A stretch of DNA of 64,000 nt from an uncultured Bacteroidales bacterium (GTDB lineage: Bacteria > Bacteroidota > Bacteroidia > Bacteroidales > UBA932), in assembly GCA_900320545.1 (NCBI GenBank), contig ONSU01000001.1:62001-126000 (forward strand). Direction: 5' to 3'. A program made the position numbers and the translations under genes. The notes below the pieces were generated by a model. It saw nothing but the letters and a program-made list of their open reading frames with translations, was not told the origin of the DNA and made no database searches. Below, one piece after another: positions 1 through 9,606 of this stretch (position 1 is the first letter of the stretch; each line of letters starts with the position of its first letter).

Positions 1-831
1 GTCGTTGAATGTACCGTCGGTATTCTGCGGACAGATCATGTTGTCGAGCACCAGAATGTGGAAGTCTCCGACATTGAAACTATAGTTGACCGGTCCCAGG
101 ATCGCTTCAAACGGCCGGGCGGCCTCACGCTCGTCAGTCCCGGCAGGGTACTTGGTGTCGGTATCGTGGTCGTGGTTGCCGATGACGTTGTAATTGCGGA
201 TTCCGGTCGAAGCCAGCCCGCTTTTGTGCGACGGAAGGAGTGAAAGGTTGCGATGAACGATATCTCCCAGGCCGATGCCGTAGACCGGACGGCCGGTGAG
301 CTTGCTCCCGACATACTCCTTCATATCCTTGTACATATCATTGCAGTTGTCCAGCGAATGATAGCCCATATTGTCCCAGCCGGCTGTTCTGGATCGCGGC
401 TGCGGATCCGCATAGATGATGATCGAGAACCGGTCCGGCCGGTTTATCTTCTCCAGGGTGAACTTGACATTCAGGTATTTGTCGCCCGTCTTGGTCAGGT
501 CCTTGAGGAACTTCCAGAAGACCGGCGTACCCTCCACGAGCGGAGCGCTGTAGTCCGACGGGGTCGAGACATACACATAATCGGTCCGCGAGAGATCCGC
601 CTCCAGGCCCCACTCCCCTTTTGAGTTGGTCTTGGTGCAGTGAAGGCCGTCCGATACGACGACACCCTCGATGGGCGTCCCCGACGTGGACACGACCGTG
701 CCCTGAATATTCCCTGTGATGACCTCGGGATCGGGCTTGGGTTTGTCCTCCCCGCCCGAAGGATCTTTTTTACAGGAAACGGCAACCGCCGCGATGACGG
801 CTGCCGCCCATAGCAGTTTTCTAATTTCCAT
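1..831 (-). CDS. Calcineurin-like metallophosphoesterase lipoprotein (C-terminus beyond window)
   Basis: I translated this directly; 277 codons are visible and the reading frame runs off the left edge. It starts MEIRKLLWAAAV with a lipobox ending AVSC, so it is probably a periplasmic or surface lipoprotein. An N-terminal transthyretin-like fold (GNIQGTVVSTSGTPIEGVVV) matches the MetallophosN type. It is followed by phosphoesterase motifs YADPQ, GLGDIVHRN and VIGNHDHD, the last two carrying the usual Asp/Asn/His metal ligands. The start overlaps the end of the upstream lipoprotein gene by 11 bases, which suggests translational coupling in the SusC/SusD operon. The likely reaction is hydrolysis of a phosphomonoester or phosphodiester; the substrate is unknown. 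The family call is firm. Confidence 0.88.
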   Translation of the reverse strand, partial: MEIRKLLWAAAVIAAVAVSCKKDPSGGEDKPKPDPEVITGNIQGTVVSTSGTPIEGVVVSDGLHCTKTNSKGEWGLEADLSRTDYVYVSTPSDYSAPLVEGTPVFWKFLKDLTKTGDKYLNVKFTLEKINRPDRFSIIIYADPQPRSRTAGWDNMGYHSLDNCNDMYKDMKEYVGSKLTGRPVYGIGLGDIVHRNLSLLPSHKSGLASTGIRNYNVIGNHDHDTDTKYPAGTDEREAARPFEAILGPVNYSFNVGDFHILVLDNMICPQNTDGTFND

Positions 832-3712
832 TCCAGTAAGTTATTTCCGTGACCGAGGCGGGCGTTCCGGCGCCGACAACCATCTCGGACAGATTGTTCT
901 CGGAGATAGGAACCGATTTGATGGAGCCGCCGAATTTGCAGGCGGATACCGTAGTCTGCGCCGTCGCGCAGCCGACGATGCCGCCCAGCTGGCTGACCAC
1001 CGGCGTGGAAGTCGTGCTGCGGCTCTCCATATTTCCGAAATACGAGCATCCGCTGACGGTCACGTCTTCTGAGCCATACGCGCGGGCCAGGATGCCGCCG
1101 CCGTCCGCCGATGTGGCCGAACCGGCCATGCTGGCGTAGATGTCGCCCCTGACCGTACAACCGCTGATCGATCCCTTTCCAAGTACGCCGGCGATGCCGC
1201 CTTTGTAAGACGCCTGGTTGTCCTTCGCGTCGGACTTCCAGACAGAGTTCCCTTCCCAGGAGCAGTTGGAGATTTCCGCATCATAGGCAAAACCGACCAT
1301 TCCGCCGATGAATCCGCGATAAGCGGTCAAATTGCCCCTCGCGGTACAGTTGCTGATCTTCAGATGCATTTCCTGGAACGTCTTGTTATAGTTGAAGGCG
1401 CCGATCATGCCGCCGGTCGCAAGTGCGGTGCGGAGCTCGCTGGAGTAACTTTCCAGCCAGTGATTGGAGTAGAAGTTGTTCGTGAGCGGGAAGAGATTGC
1501 TGCACTTTTCGAACTCCATATTTCCGCCGAAGCCCAGTCCGGCGATACCGCCCATGATGACAGAATAAGCATTGGACTTGCCGCTATAGTCGCCGCCGGT
1601 CTTCGCTCCAAGTTCCGCCTGGTTCACGCAGTTCTTGAAGGTCGCCGGACCGTTGAGGAGACCGGCCATACCGCCCACGCAGGTACGGCGGACACTGATT
1701 GCGCTCGAGGTACTATAGTTGATGGAAACCGTTCCCTGATTGGTGACGCCGTCCATTGCAATGCTGGACGCGGGATTGTCGAGATCGCATCCGCCCAGGA
1801 AACCGCCGATGCAGAGATACATCGCGGTACGGGCCTCGGAGTAATTGAGTTTGATATTGGTCAGCGACGTGTAGCCGGCGATGTTCAGGGAAGCGTCGGA
1901 TCCGATGTATCCGACCATTCCGCCGACAAAGTGGCGGGCGGTCGAAGCGGTGCCGAACTTGACGATATCGATCGTACCCGAAACGACGGATTTGTCGGAA
2001 ACCTCGTCAAAGGATCGGGGTCCCTCGATTTCGGCATAGAGTCCGCCGACTTTCATATTCACCGAGGATCCGTTCAGAGTCAGGGTTCCGAGGAAGGAAT
2101 TGTCGGAGACCTTGTTGTTTTCACCCAGGGAAGGAATGATGCCGGCAGTGCGGCAGACCGCGCCGGTAAGGCACTTGATCTCGCCGCTGAATTCATTGCG
2201 CGAGACCGTTCCGGCCTCGCCCGCGATGCCGCCGGCATAGACCGTCAGCGACGTCGATGCGGACGAGAGCGTAATCGTTCCGTCGGTCCGGCAGTTGAGG
2301 ACCCGGGTCGCCGCGTCGCCTTCGCCGAGGATACCGCCGATATAGGCATCACCCGTCGAGGTCTGCGCAAACTCGAGGCTGCCGGAATAGGTACAGCCCG
2401 TAAAGGTCGAATTCTCGGCCTTGTCTGCAATGCCGCCATAGGCCGCCTGCTCCTCAAACGACCCCGAAAGATAGATCGTGGATCCCGTGCCGATGACGAG
2501 ATTGCTCACCGAAGCGTCCTTGCAGTTATGGAAGAATCCGCCCTTGGCTTTCTTGAGGTTCTGGATGGCATGGCCGTCGCCGTTGAACTTGCCGGAGAAA
2601 GGATGATCTTCCGTGCCGACGCCTTCCCAGAGCGTCACGTCCGACATATCGATATCGCCTTTGAGCATCACGACGCCGTCCGTCTCCCAGTCGGCCGTAG
2701 ATTCACCGAGCGCTACGGCCTGGGCGAAACGCTGCACGCCGGCCGCGGTGACAAGGCCGTGTGCCGCGACATAGCCCTGGAGGACCGGGGGAAGGTCGAC
2801 CTTCGAGTAAGATGCATTCGTAAGCGTCATTGAAATATCGCTCAGACGCATCTCGGAGCAGTCGCTGAAATTTTCGGTCAGCGTTACGGTGACCGTGACG
2901 GTGCCGTCGCCATTGGGCGTCATCTCGGCCGTCGCATAATCCGGTACGTTGAACTGGCCGATGGCGAATTCGGGCGCCAGGAAAGTCAGGACCGCACTTC
3001 CTTCTCCCGGGAAGAAGATGGCGTGATCCTCATATGAAAGGTCCGTTCCGAACTGCGCCACGGCAATCTGGTCCGTTTCCCCGTCCGCGGAACTCAACTG
3101 GAGGGTCCCGTAACGGGTATTCCCTTCATTTTCCGCAACTGAGAGCGTCATGTGCGTAGTGGCGTAACCGTCAGCCACTTCAATGGAACCGGTCGAGGTA
3201 AAAAGCCAGTCATTCTCTTCGATCATCCACTCTACGCTCTCCGGCGTAGTGATATCGACGGCAAAACTGCCGCCTTCCTTGCCGGCGACAAAGTACGGCT
3301 GGCTGATGATAAAGGCGCTGCCGTTCTGCGTCACGCGGATCTTGAAGCCGCGGAAGGCGCCTGCCACGAAGGTCAGGGTCGCCGCATCACGGGCCTCGAA
3401 GTCTTCGTTGGCGGCGATTTCAAGGGTAAAGCTGCCGGAGCCCTGATGCTCCTCGCTGCGGACGACGCACCAGTTGCGGTCCGATTCGACGTTCCACTTG
3501 AGGTGCTCGTTATTGAGAGAGACATCGATGGTCCGGACCGCGGCCTTGGAAGTGAAAGCGACACTTTCGATTTCGCTTCCCTCGGAGGAGTAGGACACCT
3601 CCAGGTCGGTAGCGGGGCGGCTGTTGAGGATTTCCTCATCGGTGAGAGCCTTCTCGTTGCAGGAAACGAGGGCCAGCCCCAGGATTGCCGAAATAATGTA
3701 TATCTTTTTCAT
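821..3712 (-). CDS. BACON-domain lipoprotein with GLUG-like beta-helix repeats
   Basis: 963 residues with the lipobox LALVSC. Two BACON-type Ig domains follow at about residues 40-135 and 135-225 (first ends near FKIRVTQNGS, second near DQIAVAQFG). From about residue 340 the chain carries repeated blocks of the form GG(I/M)xG, for example GGILGEGD, GGIAGEAG, GGMVGYIGS and GGFLGGCD, typical of GLUG-like or right-handed beta-helix repeats. BACON modules are common in Bacteroidota surface glycan-binding proteins. The position directly after the SusD-like gene (12-nt gap) suggests it is the extra surface-binding subunit of that transport system. The ligand cannot be read from sequence. Confidence 0.8.
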   Translation of the reverse strand: MKKIYIISAILGLALVSCNEKALTDEEILNSRPATDLEVSYSSEGSEIESVAFTSKAAVRTIDVSLNNEHLKWNVESDRNWCVVRSEEHQGSGSFTLEIAANEDFEARDAATLTFVAGAFRGFKIRVTQNGSAFIISQPYFVAGKEGGSFAVDITTPESVEWMIEENDWLFTSTGSIEVADGYATTHMTLSVAENEGNTRYGTLQLSSADGETDQIAVAQFGTDLSYEDHAIFFPGEGSAVLTFLAPEFAIGQFNVPDYATAEMTPNGDGTVTVTVTLTENFSDCSEMRLSDISMTLTNASYSKVDLPPVLQGYVAAHGLVTAAGVQRFAQAVALGESTADWETDGVVMLKGDIDMSDVTLWEGVGTEDHPFSGKFNGDGHAIQNLKKAKGGFFHNCKDASVSNLVIGTGSTIYLSGSFEEQAAYGGIADKAENSTFTGCTYSGSLEFAQTSTGDAYIGGILGEGDAATRVLNCRTDGTITLSSASTSLTVYAGGIAGEAGTVSRNEFSGEIKCLTGAVCRTAGIIPSLGENNKVSDNSFLGTLTLNGSSVNMKVGGLYAEIEGPRSFDEVSDKSVVSGTIDIVKFGTASTARHFVGGMVGYIGSDASLNIAGYTSLTNIKLNYSEARTAMYLCIGGFLGGCDLDNPASSIAMDGVTNQGTVSINYSTSSAISVRRTCVGGMAGLLNGPATFKNCVNQAELGAKTGGDYSGKSNAYSVIMGGIAGLGFGGNMEFEKCSNLFPLTNNFYSNHWLESYSSELRTALATGGMIGAFNYNKTFQEMHLKISNCTARGNLTAYRGFIGGMVGFAYDAEISNCSWEGNSVWKSDAKDNQASYKGGIAGVLGKGSISGCTVRGDIYASMAGSATSADGGGILARAYGSEDVTVSGCSYFGNMESRSTTSTPVVSQLGGIVGCATAQTTVSACKFGGSIKSVPISENNLSEMVVGAGTPASVTEITYWNGN

Positions 3713-3724
3713 ACGCGTGCGAAT

Positions 3725-5461
3725 TTATTGTCTGCCTTTGAGCCGGTTGGCCTGAGATTCGGCCGTGGAAGCCCACCAGACATCCGTCTGGATGTTGTTG
3801 GTCCCGCCCAGCCAGCGGTCAAGCGCTTCCTGATAGGTGACCACGTTGCGGTACCGCTCGTCGGCGGGATAGCGGAGGCGCGTCGGGAGAATGCACTTGT
3901 TCTCCGCGGCGGGGCCGTTGGTCTTCAGGAGCGGATAGCCGGTGCGGCGGTAGTCGCACCAGGACTCGATGCCGACGAAGAAGGTCGAAATCCATTTCTC
4001 GGTGAGGATGGCTTCGAGGGCGTTGCCGGAATTGAACGTGCTGCCGCTGAACTGCTCTCCGTTCAGGACGTAATTGACATAGTCGACCACCTCGGGAGTC
4101 TCGTCGTCGAGATCGCTCCGCCATTCGAGGATATTCTCGGTCACTCCCCTTTTAAGGAGTCCCTGATAAGCGCCGTAGCTGCTTGCATCGGCGATGTACC
4201 CCCGTGCACCCGCCTCCGCGAAGATAAAGCAAAGTTCGGAGAAGTTCATCAGGGCGTAATGGCTGGGATTCTTGACGTCGAAGACCTTGCCGGTGATACC
4301 GGAAGAAACCTCGCCGTTGGTCATACGGCCGACGAGGGAGTTACCGGCGGCAGACTTGTGCTCATCGGAGTCGAAGAAGCGTTTCTGGGCCTCGCTGAGC
4401 ATCTGCGTCGGGGCGGCGCCGGTCTTGCGGTAATAGCAGTCCCAGCGGGGATCCACCGGATGGCCGCCCTTTTCAGGGCTCAGATAGGAATAATACGTGA
4501 TGCCGTCACTGTCTATCTTCTCGGTCGTGTCGAGCATCCGGCGCATCAGCACGTCGCAGGCCGCGACGGAATTCCAGATGCCGCTCGTGATGGAATAGAA
4601 AGGCGTGTGGGCGTATTCGTCGTCGTAGTCGAAGAAGGCGAGCGCACCGTCGCCGCGGTCACGCATCGTCGGATAGGTGCCCGCTCCGGAAACGAAGCAG
4701 CCATAGAGTTCCGACAGTTTGGCCGTAACACTGATGGCGCCCCACTTGTCATCCAGTTCCAGGATGCCTTCATCCTCTTCGATAACCTTCATCGCTATGC
4801 GGTTCAGGACCTTGGCGTAAAGGGCGTTGCCGAAGCGGCGCCACTTGTCGAGGTCGCCGGCAAACGTCCGGTCGCAGATGGGCGAGAACTGCACGTCCTC
4901 CGATTCCGCGAAGAGGGCGTTGGCTTCCTCCAGCATCACGACGATGCCGCGATAAATGTCCTTCTGGCTATCGTAGCCGGTCGTATACTTGTCGGATTCG
5001 GCCCCGACCAGGATAATCCGGCCGGCATCCTCGAAAGGAACTTCGCCGTAGGTGTCGGTGATCAGGGAGATCAGCATCGACTGCATCACCAGGGCGACGG
5101 CCTGCATCGACTTGCTGTCCTCGCGGACGGCCGTCTCGTACATCTTCCGGGCGTTGCCGAACTGGATGTAGAGTCCCGACCAGACATCGTCGGAGGTGCC
5201 TTCCGGGATATTGTAGTTGGCCACGATGCGGGACGTGACGTCCGAGGTGGTCGTGATCGCATACTGCATCAGCTGCGAAGTGGTGGAACGGAAAACGCTC
5301 GCAAGGTTATACCCGGTCTTGTAGAGCATCGGCTGCACGAAAGACTCCGATTTGCCCTGATTGCTCTCCATCGCGTAGGGATTCTTGGAAAGTTTCTCGA
5401 ACTTATTGCAGGACAGGGCGGCGAGGGCCGCGGCTGCCAGAATGATATACTTTGCTTTCAT
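3725..5461 (-). CDS. SusD-like nutrient-binding lipoprotein (SusD-like_2 type)
   Basis: 578 residues, signal peptide with lipobox LAALSC, then NKFEKLSKNPYAM, a start typical of the SusD-like_2 branch of the RagB/SusD family. The helical TPR-like body and late segments such as EAILTEKWISTFFVGIESW and RRTGYPLL fit the family. SusD proteins sit on the outer-membrane surface over their SusC partner and capture ligand. The gene starts 2 nt after the SusC stop codon, so the two are co-translated partners. Length is normal for the family. Substrate is unknown; no glycoside hydrolase lies in the visible part of the operon. Confidence 0.93.
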   Translation of the reverse strand: MKAKYIILAAAALAALSCNKFEKLSKNPYAMESNQGKSESFVQPMLYKTGYNLASVFRSTTSQLMQYAITTTSDVTSRIVANYNIPEGTSDDVWSGLYIQFGNARKMYETAVREDSKSMQAVALVMQSMLISLITDTYGEVPFEDAGRIILVGAESDKYTTGYDSQKDIYRGIVVMLEEANALFAESEDVQFSPICDRTFAGDLDKWRRFGNALYAKVLNRIAMKVIEEDEGILELDDKWGAISVTAKLSELYGCFVSGAGTYPTMRDRGDGALAFFDYDDEYAHTPFYSITSGIWNSVAACDVLMRRMLDTTEKIDSDGITYYSYLSPEKGGHPVDPRWDCYYRKTGAAPTQMLSEAQKRFFDSDEHKSAAGNSLVGRMTNGEVSSGITGKVFDVKNPSHYALMNFSELCFIFAEAGARGYIADASSYGAYQGLLKRGVTENILEWRSDLDDETPEVVDYVNYVLNGEQFSGSTFNSGNALEAILTEKWISTFFVGIESWCDYRRTGYPLLKTNGPAAENKCILPTRLRYPADERYRNVVTYQEALDRWLGGTNNIQTDVWWASTAESQANRLKGRQ

Positions 5462-5463
5462 AC

Positions 5464-8400
5464 TCAGAAGACGATGTTAAGGGTTGCACCGAACTGCGCC
5501 GAAGAAGGCATCTGAAGGATGTCGAAGCCCGGGATGACGGCGCTGCCGCGCATCGTCACGCCCTCGGGATCAAAGCCCGGGAACTTCGACCAGCAATAGA
5601 GGTTGTTGCCGTAGGCCGCCAGCGAGAGATCGCTGATGACCTTGGTCTTGGCAAGGAGTTTCTTGGGGAACTTGTACTCGATGCGCACCTCGCGAAGCTT
5701 GAGGAACTGCGTCGGGACGAAGTGCGCCTCGGCGTTGGTCTGCTCGTAGAGGCAGCCGTAGTAGGTGGCGATGTTCTCGGGAGAAACCCGCTCGGTGTTG
5801 ATGACGTAGTTGCCGTCGTCCGTCTCCTTGACGCCGACGGGGACGATGCCGTCCTCACGTCCCGCGAGCGTGGCCTTGCCCTTGCCCCGGTAGTTGAGCA
5901 CCCAATTGGTGTAGGAGAACACGTGGCCGCCGATCTGGCCGTCGAAGCCGATGTAGAAGCTCAGGCCCTTCCACTTGAAGGTGGTGTTGAATCCGCCCTT
6001 CCCGATGGGGGCGCAGTCGCCGAGGAGCTGCAGCTCCGTATCGGTCTGCGGCATATTCTGGCGGTCGAGGACCATCAGGCCGGAGACGTCGATCATCTTG
6101 CCGTCGGCGTCAATGGCCGTCGCGCCTTCCGGAGCCCGCTTGTAGCCCTTGCCGTACATGCAGGTGATGCTGCCGCCCTCGTAGGCCGTCATATAGGCGT
6201 GGGTGCTGTAGGAAGCGATGATCCAGGAGTCGATGCCCTCGCCCAGGGAGATGACGGTGTTCTTGTTCATCGTCCAGTTGGCGCCGACCTTCCACTGGAT
6301 GTCGCGCGTCTTGACGAGGGTGCCGCTCACGCTGATCTCGAAGCCGCGGTTGCGGATCGAGCCGGCGTTGACGAAGATGGCGTTGACGCCGTTGGAGATG
6401 GAAATCGGCATCTGCGAGATCAGGTCAATGGTCTTGCTGTCGTAGAAGGCGGCGTCGAGGGAGAGGCGGTTCTTGAACATCTTCAGTTCGAGACCGACCT
6501 CCCAGGAGCTGACGCGCTCGGGACGGAGGTTGGGGTTGGACTTGACCGTCGGGATCTGGAGCGTGCCGGGGAATCCGGTCGCCTGGAGGTAGTCGACCGT
6601 GCGGTACGGAGCCGTGTCGTGGCCGACCTGCGCCCAGGACGCGCGGAGCTTGAGGAGGTTGAGGATGCCGTTCGTGCGGCCGAAGTCGAACAGGTCGTTG
6701 AGGACGACGCTGCCGCTCACGGACGGATAGAAGTAGGAACGGCGGCCTTTCGGCAGGGTGCTGGACCAGTCGTTACGGCCGGTCACGTCGAGGAAGAGGG
6801 CGTTCTTCCAGGAGAAGGAGACCAGGCCGTAGAGGGAATTGGTCATCCGCTCGTAGGCGTTGTTGGCGGTCTTGATCTCGGACTTGGAGTTGATGATCGA
6901 ATAGACGCCGGGCACGTTGAGCGTACCGGCCTCCTGCGTATGGTTGGAATAGGAACGGTCGAAGATGCTGCCGCCGATGTTGGCGGTGAGTTCGATGTCG
7001 CCGCGGAACTTCCGGTTGTAACGGAGGAGGAAGTCGGCGCTGTACTGCTTGGTGTCGATGTCCTGTTCGCGGTACCAGCCCTGCGGACGCGCCTGCGTGG
7101 AGGTCGCCTGGGTCTGGGTACGGAAGTCGGAAGTCATATCCATACCGGCGCGGGCCGTGAAGGTGAGCCCCTTGACGATCTCGGCGTCGAACTTGATGTT
7201 GCCGTAGAGACGGTCACGCTTCTGGGTGTTGACGCACTCGTAGGCAAGGAAATAGGGGTTGTTCTTGCCGCCGGACAGCGAAGCGTCCTGCTTGAAGGCA
7301 TCCTTGTCGAGCCAGTAGTCTTTCGCCCAGTCCATGTCGATATTCGGCGCATAGCACCACAGGCCGTACATGATGGCCGTGGATCCGTAGCCGGAAGAGG
7401 TCGGGATGTTGTCCTTCCTGTCGTGCTTGTAGTTGACCGAACTCTCGACCGTGAGCCACTTGGTGAGTTTGTTCTTGGTACGGAGCGAGAGGTAGTTGTA
7501 CACGCTCGGAGAATTGGGGACGATGCCGGAGGAACGGTTGTCGGAGAAACTGAGGCGGATGGAGTTGTCCTTGTTCCACTTGCCCGACAGGGTCAGGGAA
7601 TTGGAGAAGGTCAGACCCGTCTTGAAGAAACGGTTAAACCAGTTGCCGTAATTCTTGAACGGGGTCTTGTCGCGGACGAAGTCGCCGTAGTCGTTGAAAT
7701 GGCCGCCGATGCCCTTGGCCTCGTTATAATACTGGTAATACGGCGTTCCGTCCATCTTCGGGCCCCAGGAGGAAAGGGTCGCGGTGCCAGACAGGTCCGG
7801 TGCGGGATCGTTGCCACGCGCGTCGACGCCGTCGGAGCGAAGATAGTAGTAATACGGCCGGGCGTCGTCACCCTGTCCGTACTCGTACTGCAGGTCGGGC
7901 TCGCTGAGCACCCGGTCCGCCGCGAAACTGGACTTGAAGGCCACCCGGAAGTTGCCCTCCTGCCGTTCGGCGGACTTGGTGGTGATGATGATGGCGCCGT
8001 TGGAGGCCTGCGAACCGTAGAGGGCCGTTGCGGCGGCGCCCTTCAGGACCGTTACGCTCTCGATGTTGTCGGGATCGATGTCGGCCGTACCGTTGCCGTA
8101 GTCGACGACATAGGAACTGCCTTCGGCCTGTTCGGACATCGTGGCGGTGTTGTACATCGGCACGCCGTCGATCACGAACAGGGCGGTGTTGTTCTCAAGG
8201 TCGGTCGTCGCCTCGCCGCGGATCGTGACGCGCATCGAGCCGCCCTGGCCGCTGTTGGTGCGGTCGATATTCAGACCCGCCACCTGGCCGGAGATACCGT
8301 TGAGCCAGTTGCCGGTGGTACCGGAATTGGCGAATTTGTCGGCCTCCACTTTCTGGGCGCTGTAGCCGAGGGCCTTTTCGTCGCGCTTGATACCGAGGGC

Positions 8401-8730
8401 CGTGACGACGGAGGACTGCAGCACCTGCGACTCGTCGCGGAGAACGATCCGCCTGAGGCCGGGCGAATTGGCCTTCATCGTCAGAGTTTCATAGCCGAGA
8501 CAGGAAATCTGCAGATCATCCTGCGGTCTGGCAGAGATGGAGAAGGTTCCCTGCTCGTTGGTAATGGCCGCATTGGTCGTATTGCCGACGACGAAAACGG
8601 CCACGCCCGGAATCGGATTTCCTTCCGGGTCCACCACCTGGCCGGCCCAGTTCTGGGGAGACTGCGCAAACAGCACCCCTGTCACCAGGAGCAGGGCCAG
8701 CATAGCAATTACACGTTGAACCTGTTTCAT
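5464..8730 (-). CDS. SusC/RagA-family TonB-dependent outer-membrane transporter
   Basis: 1088 residues. The signal peptide ends near LFAQS, followed by a CarboxypepD_reg-like domain (GQVVDPEGNPIPGVAVFVVG, residues about 27-105), the SusC signature VVTALGIKRDEKALGYS and a plug domain with LFVIDGVPMYN. The remainder is a beta-barrel with the SusC-type ending. It imports ligand handed over by the adjacent SusD-like lipoprotein using TonB energy. It is the first gene of the operon, 61 nt downstream of murQ on the same strand, with its own promoter-like box in that gap. Length and domain order are standard. Confidence 0.96.
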   Translation of the reverse strand: MKQVQRVIAMLALLLVTGVLFAQSPQNWAGQVVDPEGNPIPGVAVFVVGNTTNAAITNEQGTFSISARPQDDLQISCLGYETLTMKANSPGLRRIVLRDESQVLQSSVVTALGIKRDEKALGYSAQKVEADKFANSGTTGNWLNGISGQVAGLNIDRTNSGQGGSMRVTIRGEATTDLENNTALFVIDGVPMYNTATMSEQAEGSSYVVDYGNGTADIDPDNIESVTVLKGAAATALYGSQASNGAIIITTKSAERQEGNFRVAFKSSFAADRVLSEPDLQYEYGQGDDARPYYYYLRSDGVDARGNDPAPDLSGTATLSSWGPKMDGTPYYQYYNEAKGIGGHFNDYGDFVRDKTPFKNYGNWFNRFFKTGLTFSNSLTLSGKWNKDNSIRLSFSDNRSSGIVPNSPSVYNYLSLRTKNKLTKWLTVESSVNYKHDRKDNIPTSSGYGSTAIMYGLWCYAPNIDMDWAKDYWLDKDAFKQDASLSGGKNNPYFLAYECVNTQKRDRLYGNIKFDAEIVKGLTFTARAGMDMTSDFRTQTQATSTQARPQGWYREQDIDTKQYSADFLLRYNRKFRGDIELTANIGGSIFDRSYSNHTQEAGTLNVPGVYSIINSKSEIKTANNAYERMTNSLYGLVSFSWKNALFLDVTGRNDWSSTLPKGRRSYFYPSVSGSVVLNDLFDFGRTNGILNLLKLRASWAQVGHDTAPYRTVDYLQATGFPGTLQIPTVKSNPNLRPERVSSWEVGLELKMFKNRLSLDAAFYDSKTIDLISQMPISISNGVNAIFVNAGSIRNRGFEISVSGTLVKTRDIQWKVGANWTMNKNTVISLGEGIDSWIIASYSTHAYMTAYEGGSITCMYGKGYKRAPEGATAIDADGKMIDVSGLMVLDRQNMPQTDTELQLLGDCAPIGKGGFNTTFKWKGLSFYIGFDGQIGGHVFSYTNWVLNYRGKGKATLAGREDGIVPVGVKETDDGNYVINTERVSPENIATYYGCLYEQTNAEAHFVPTQFLKLREVRIEYKFPKKLLAKTKVISDLSLAAYGNNLYCWSKFPGFDPEGVTMRGSAVIPGFDILQMPSSAQFGATLNIVF

Positions 8731-8766
8731 ATCAAGTAGTTAAAAGTTTTAGTTTTTCGTGGATTA

Positions 8767-8774
8767 CAAATATA
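8767..8774 (-). promoter_or_regulatory. Promoter -7 box ahead of the SusC operon
   Basis: On the minus strand this reads TATATTTG, an exact match to the Bacteroidota -7 consensus TAnnTTTG, and leaves a leader of about 30 nt before the SusC start. No clear TTTG -33 element lies at 19-21 nt, and the upstream side runs into the end of murQ. This is a sequence match only. Confidence 0.5.
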
Positions 8775-8791
8775 CAAAAAAAACGCTTCCG

Positions 8792-9601
8792 TTATCCTTT
8801 AAAGCCCGTTTTTGTCGCAGCGACGGCCTCGCGGACGGACCCGTGTCGCAGCAGCAGAGACTTCGCGGTCCCGTAATCGCCGATGCCGGTTTCCGCCATG
8901 ATCATCCGGGTGCCGCGGTCGACCAGCTTGCTGTTGGTCAGCTGCATGTCGACCATTTTGTTGCCTTTGACATGGCCGAGGCGGATCATCACGGAGGTGG
9001 ATATCATATTGAGTATCAATTTCGCAGCCGTGCCGGCCTTCATCCGGGTCGATCCCGTGACGAACTCCGGACCGACGACCGTCACCAGCGGGATGTCGCA
9101 GGCCTCTTCGACGGGAGAGCCCTCGTTGCAGGTGATGCAGGCGGTGAGGAGGCCGGCCTTACGGGCTTCACGGATGGCTCCCAGCACATACGGGGCGCCT
9201 CCGGAAGCCGTGATGCCGATAACGGTATCTTTCGCCGTAGGATGATACGGGAGAATATCCTTCCAGCCCTGCTTCGGATCGTCCTCCGCCCCTTCGATCG
9301 GATTCCGGATGGCGGCGTCTCCCCCGGCGATGATGCCGATGAACTTGCCCTCGACGCCATAGGTGGGAAGGATCTCGGAGGCATCGGTAATACCGATACG
9401 CCCGCTGGTGCCGGCTCCGAGATAAAAGACGCGTCCGTCGCGGGCCACGATGGCCTCGACCAGCTGCGCAATCGCGGGAATCGTTCCTTCGATGGCCAGG
9501 GGGACCGTCCGGTCCTCCGCGTTGATGCCACGGAGGAGTTCCTCCGTCGACATGGCATCGAGGTGCTTGTAATGGGATTCGGATTCTGTCGCTCGCATCA
9601 T
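8792..9601 (-). CDS. murQ: N-acetylmuramic acid 6-phosphate etherase
   Basis: 269 residues. It converts MurNAc-6-phosphate to GlcNAc-6-phosphate and D-lactate in cytoplasmic cell-wall recycling. Visible signatures are the opening TESESHYKHLDAMSTEELL, the SIS-fold sugar-phosphate motif YLGAGTSGRIG at about 60-70, and glutamates E76 (DASE) and E106 (GAEDD) that correspond to the family's catalytic pair. It is a little shorter than the E. coli enzyme (298 residues, recalled). The start is the first of two tandem ATGs, 5 nt after the stop of the hydrolase-phosphatase gene, so the two are co-transcribed. A MurK-like kinase and MurT-like permease lie about 4-6 kb away. Confidence 0.96.
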   Translation of the reverse strand: MMRATESESHYKHLDAMSTEELLRGINAEDRTVPLAIEGTIPAIAQLVEAIVARDGRVFYLGAGTSGRIGITDASEILPTYGVEGKFIGIIAGGDAAIRNPIEGAEDDPKQGWKDILPYHPTAKDTVIGITASGGAPYVLGAIREARKAGLLTACITCNEGSPVEEACDIPLVTVVGPEFVTGSTRMKAGTAAKLILNMISTSVMIRLGHVKGNKMVDMQLTNSKLVDRGTRMIMAETGIGDYGTAKSLLLRHGSVREAVAATKTGFKG

Positions 9602-9606
9602 TTCTG

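Noticed and set aside
3152..8739. Long plus-strand open frames of 787 and 1095 codons opposite the SusD/SusC genes
   Set aside because: They mirror the minus-strand genes, whose codon bias at high GC keeps the antisense frames open. The translations are low-complexity, rich in Gly, Val, Asp and Arg with no domain, while the minus-strand proteins are clearly SusD and SusC.
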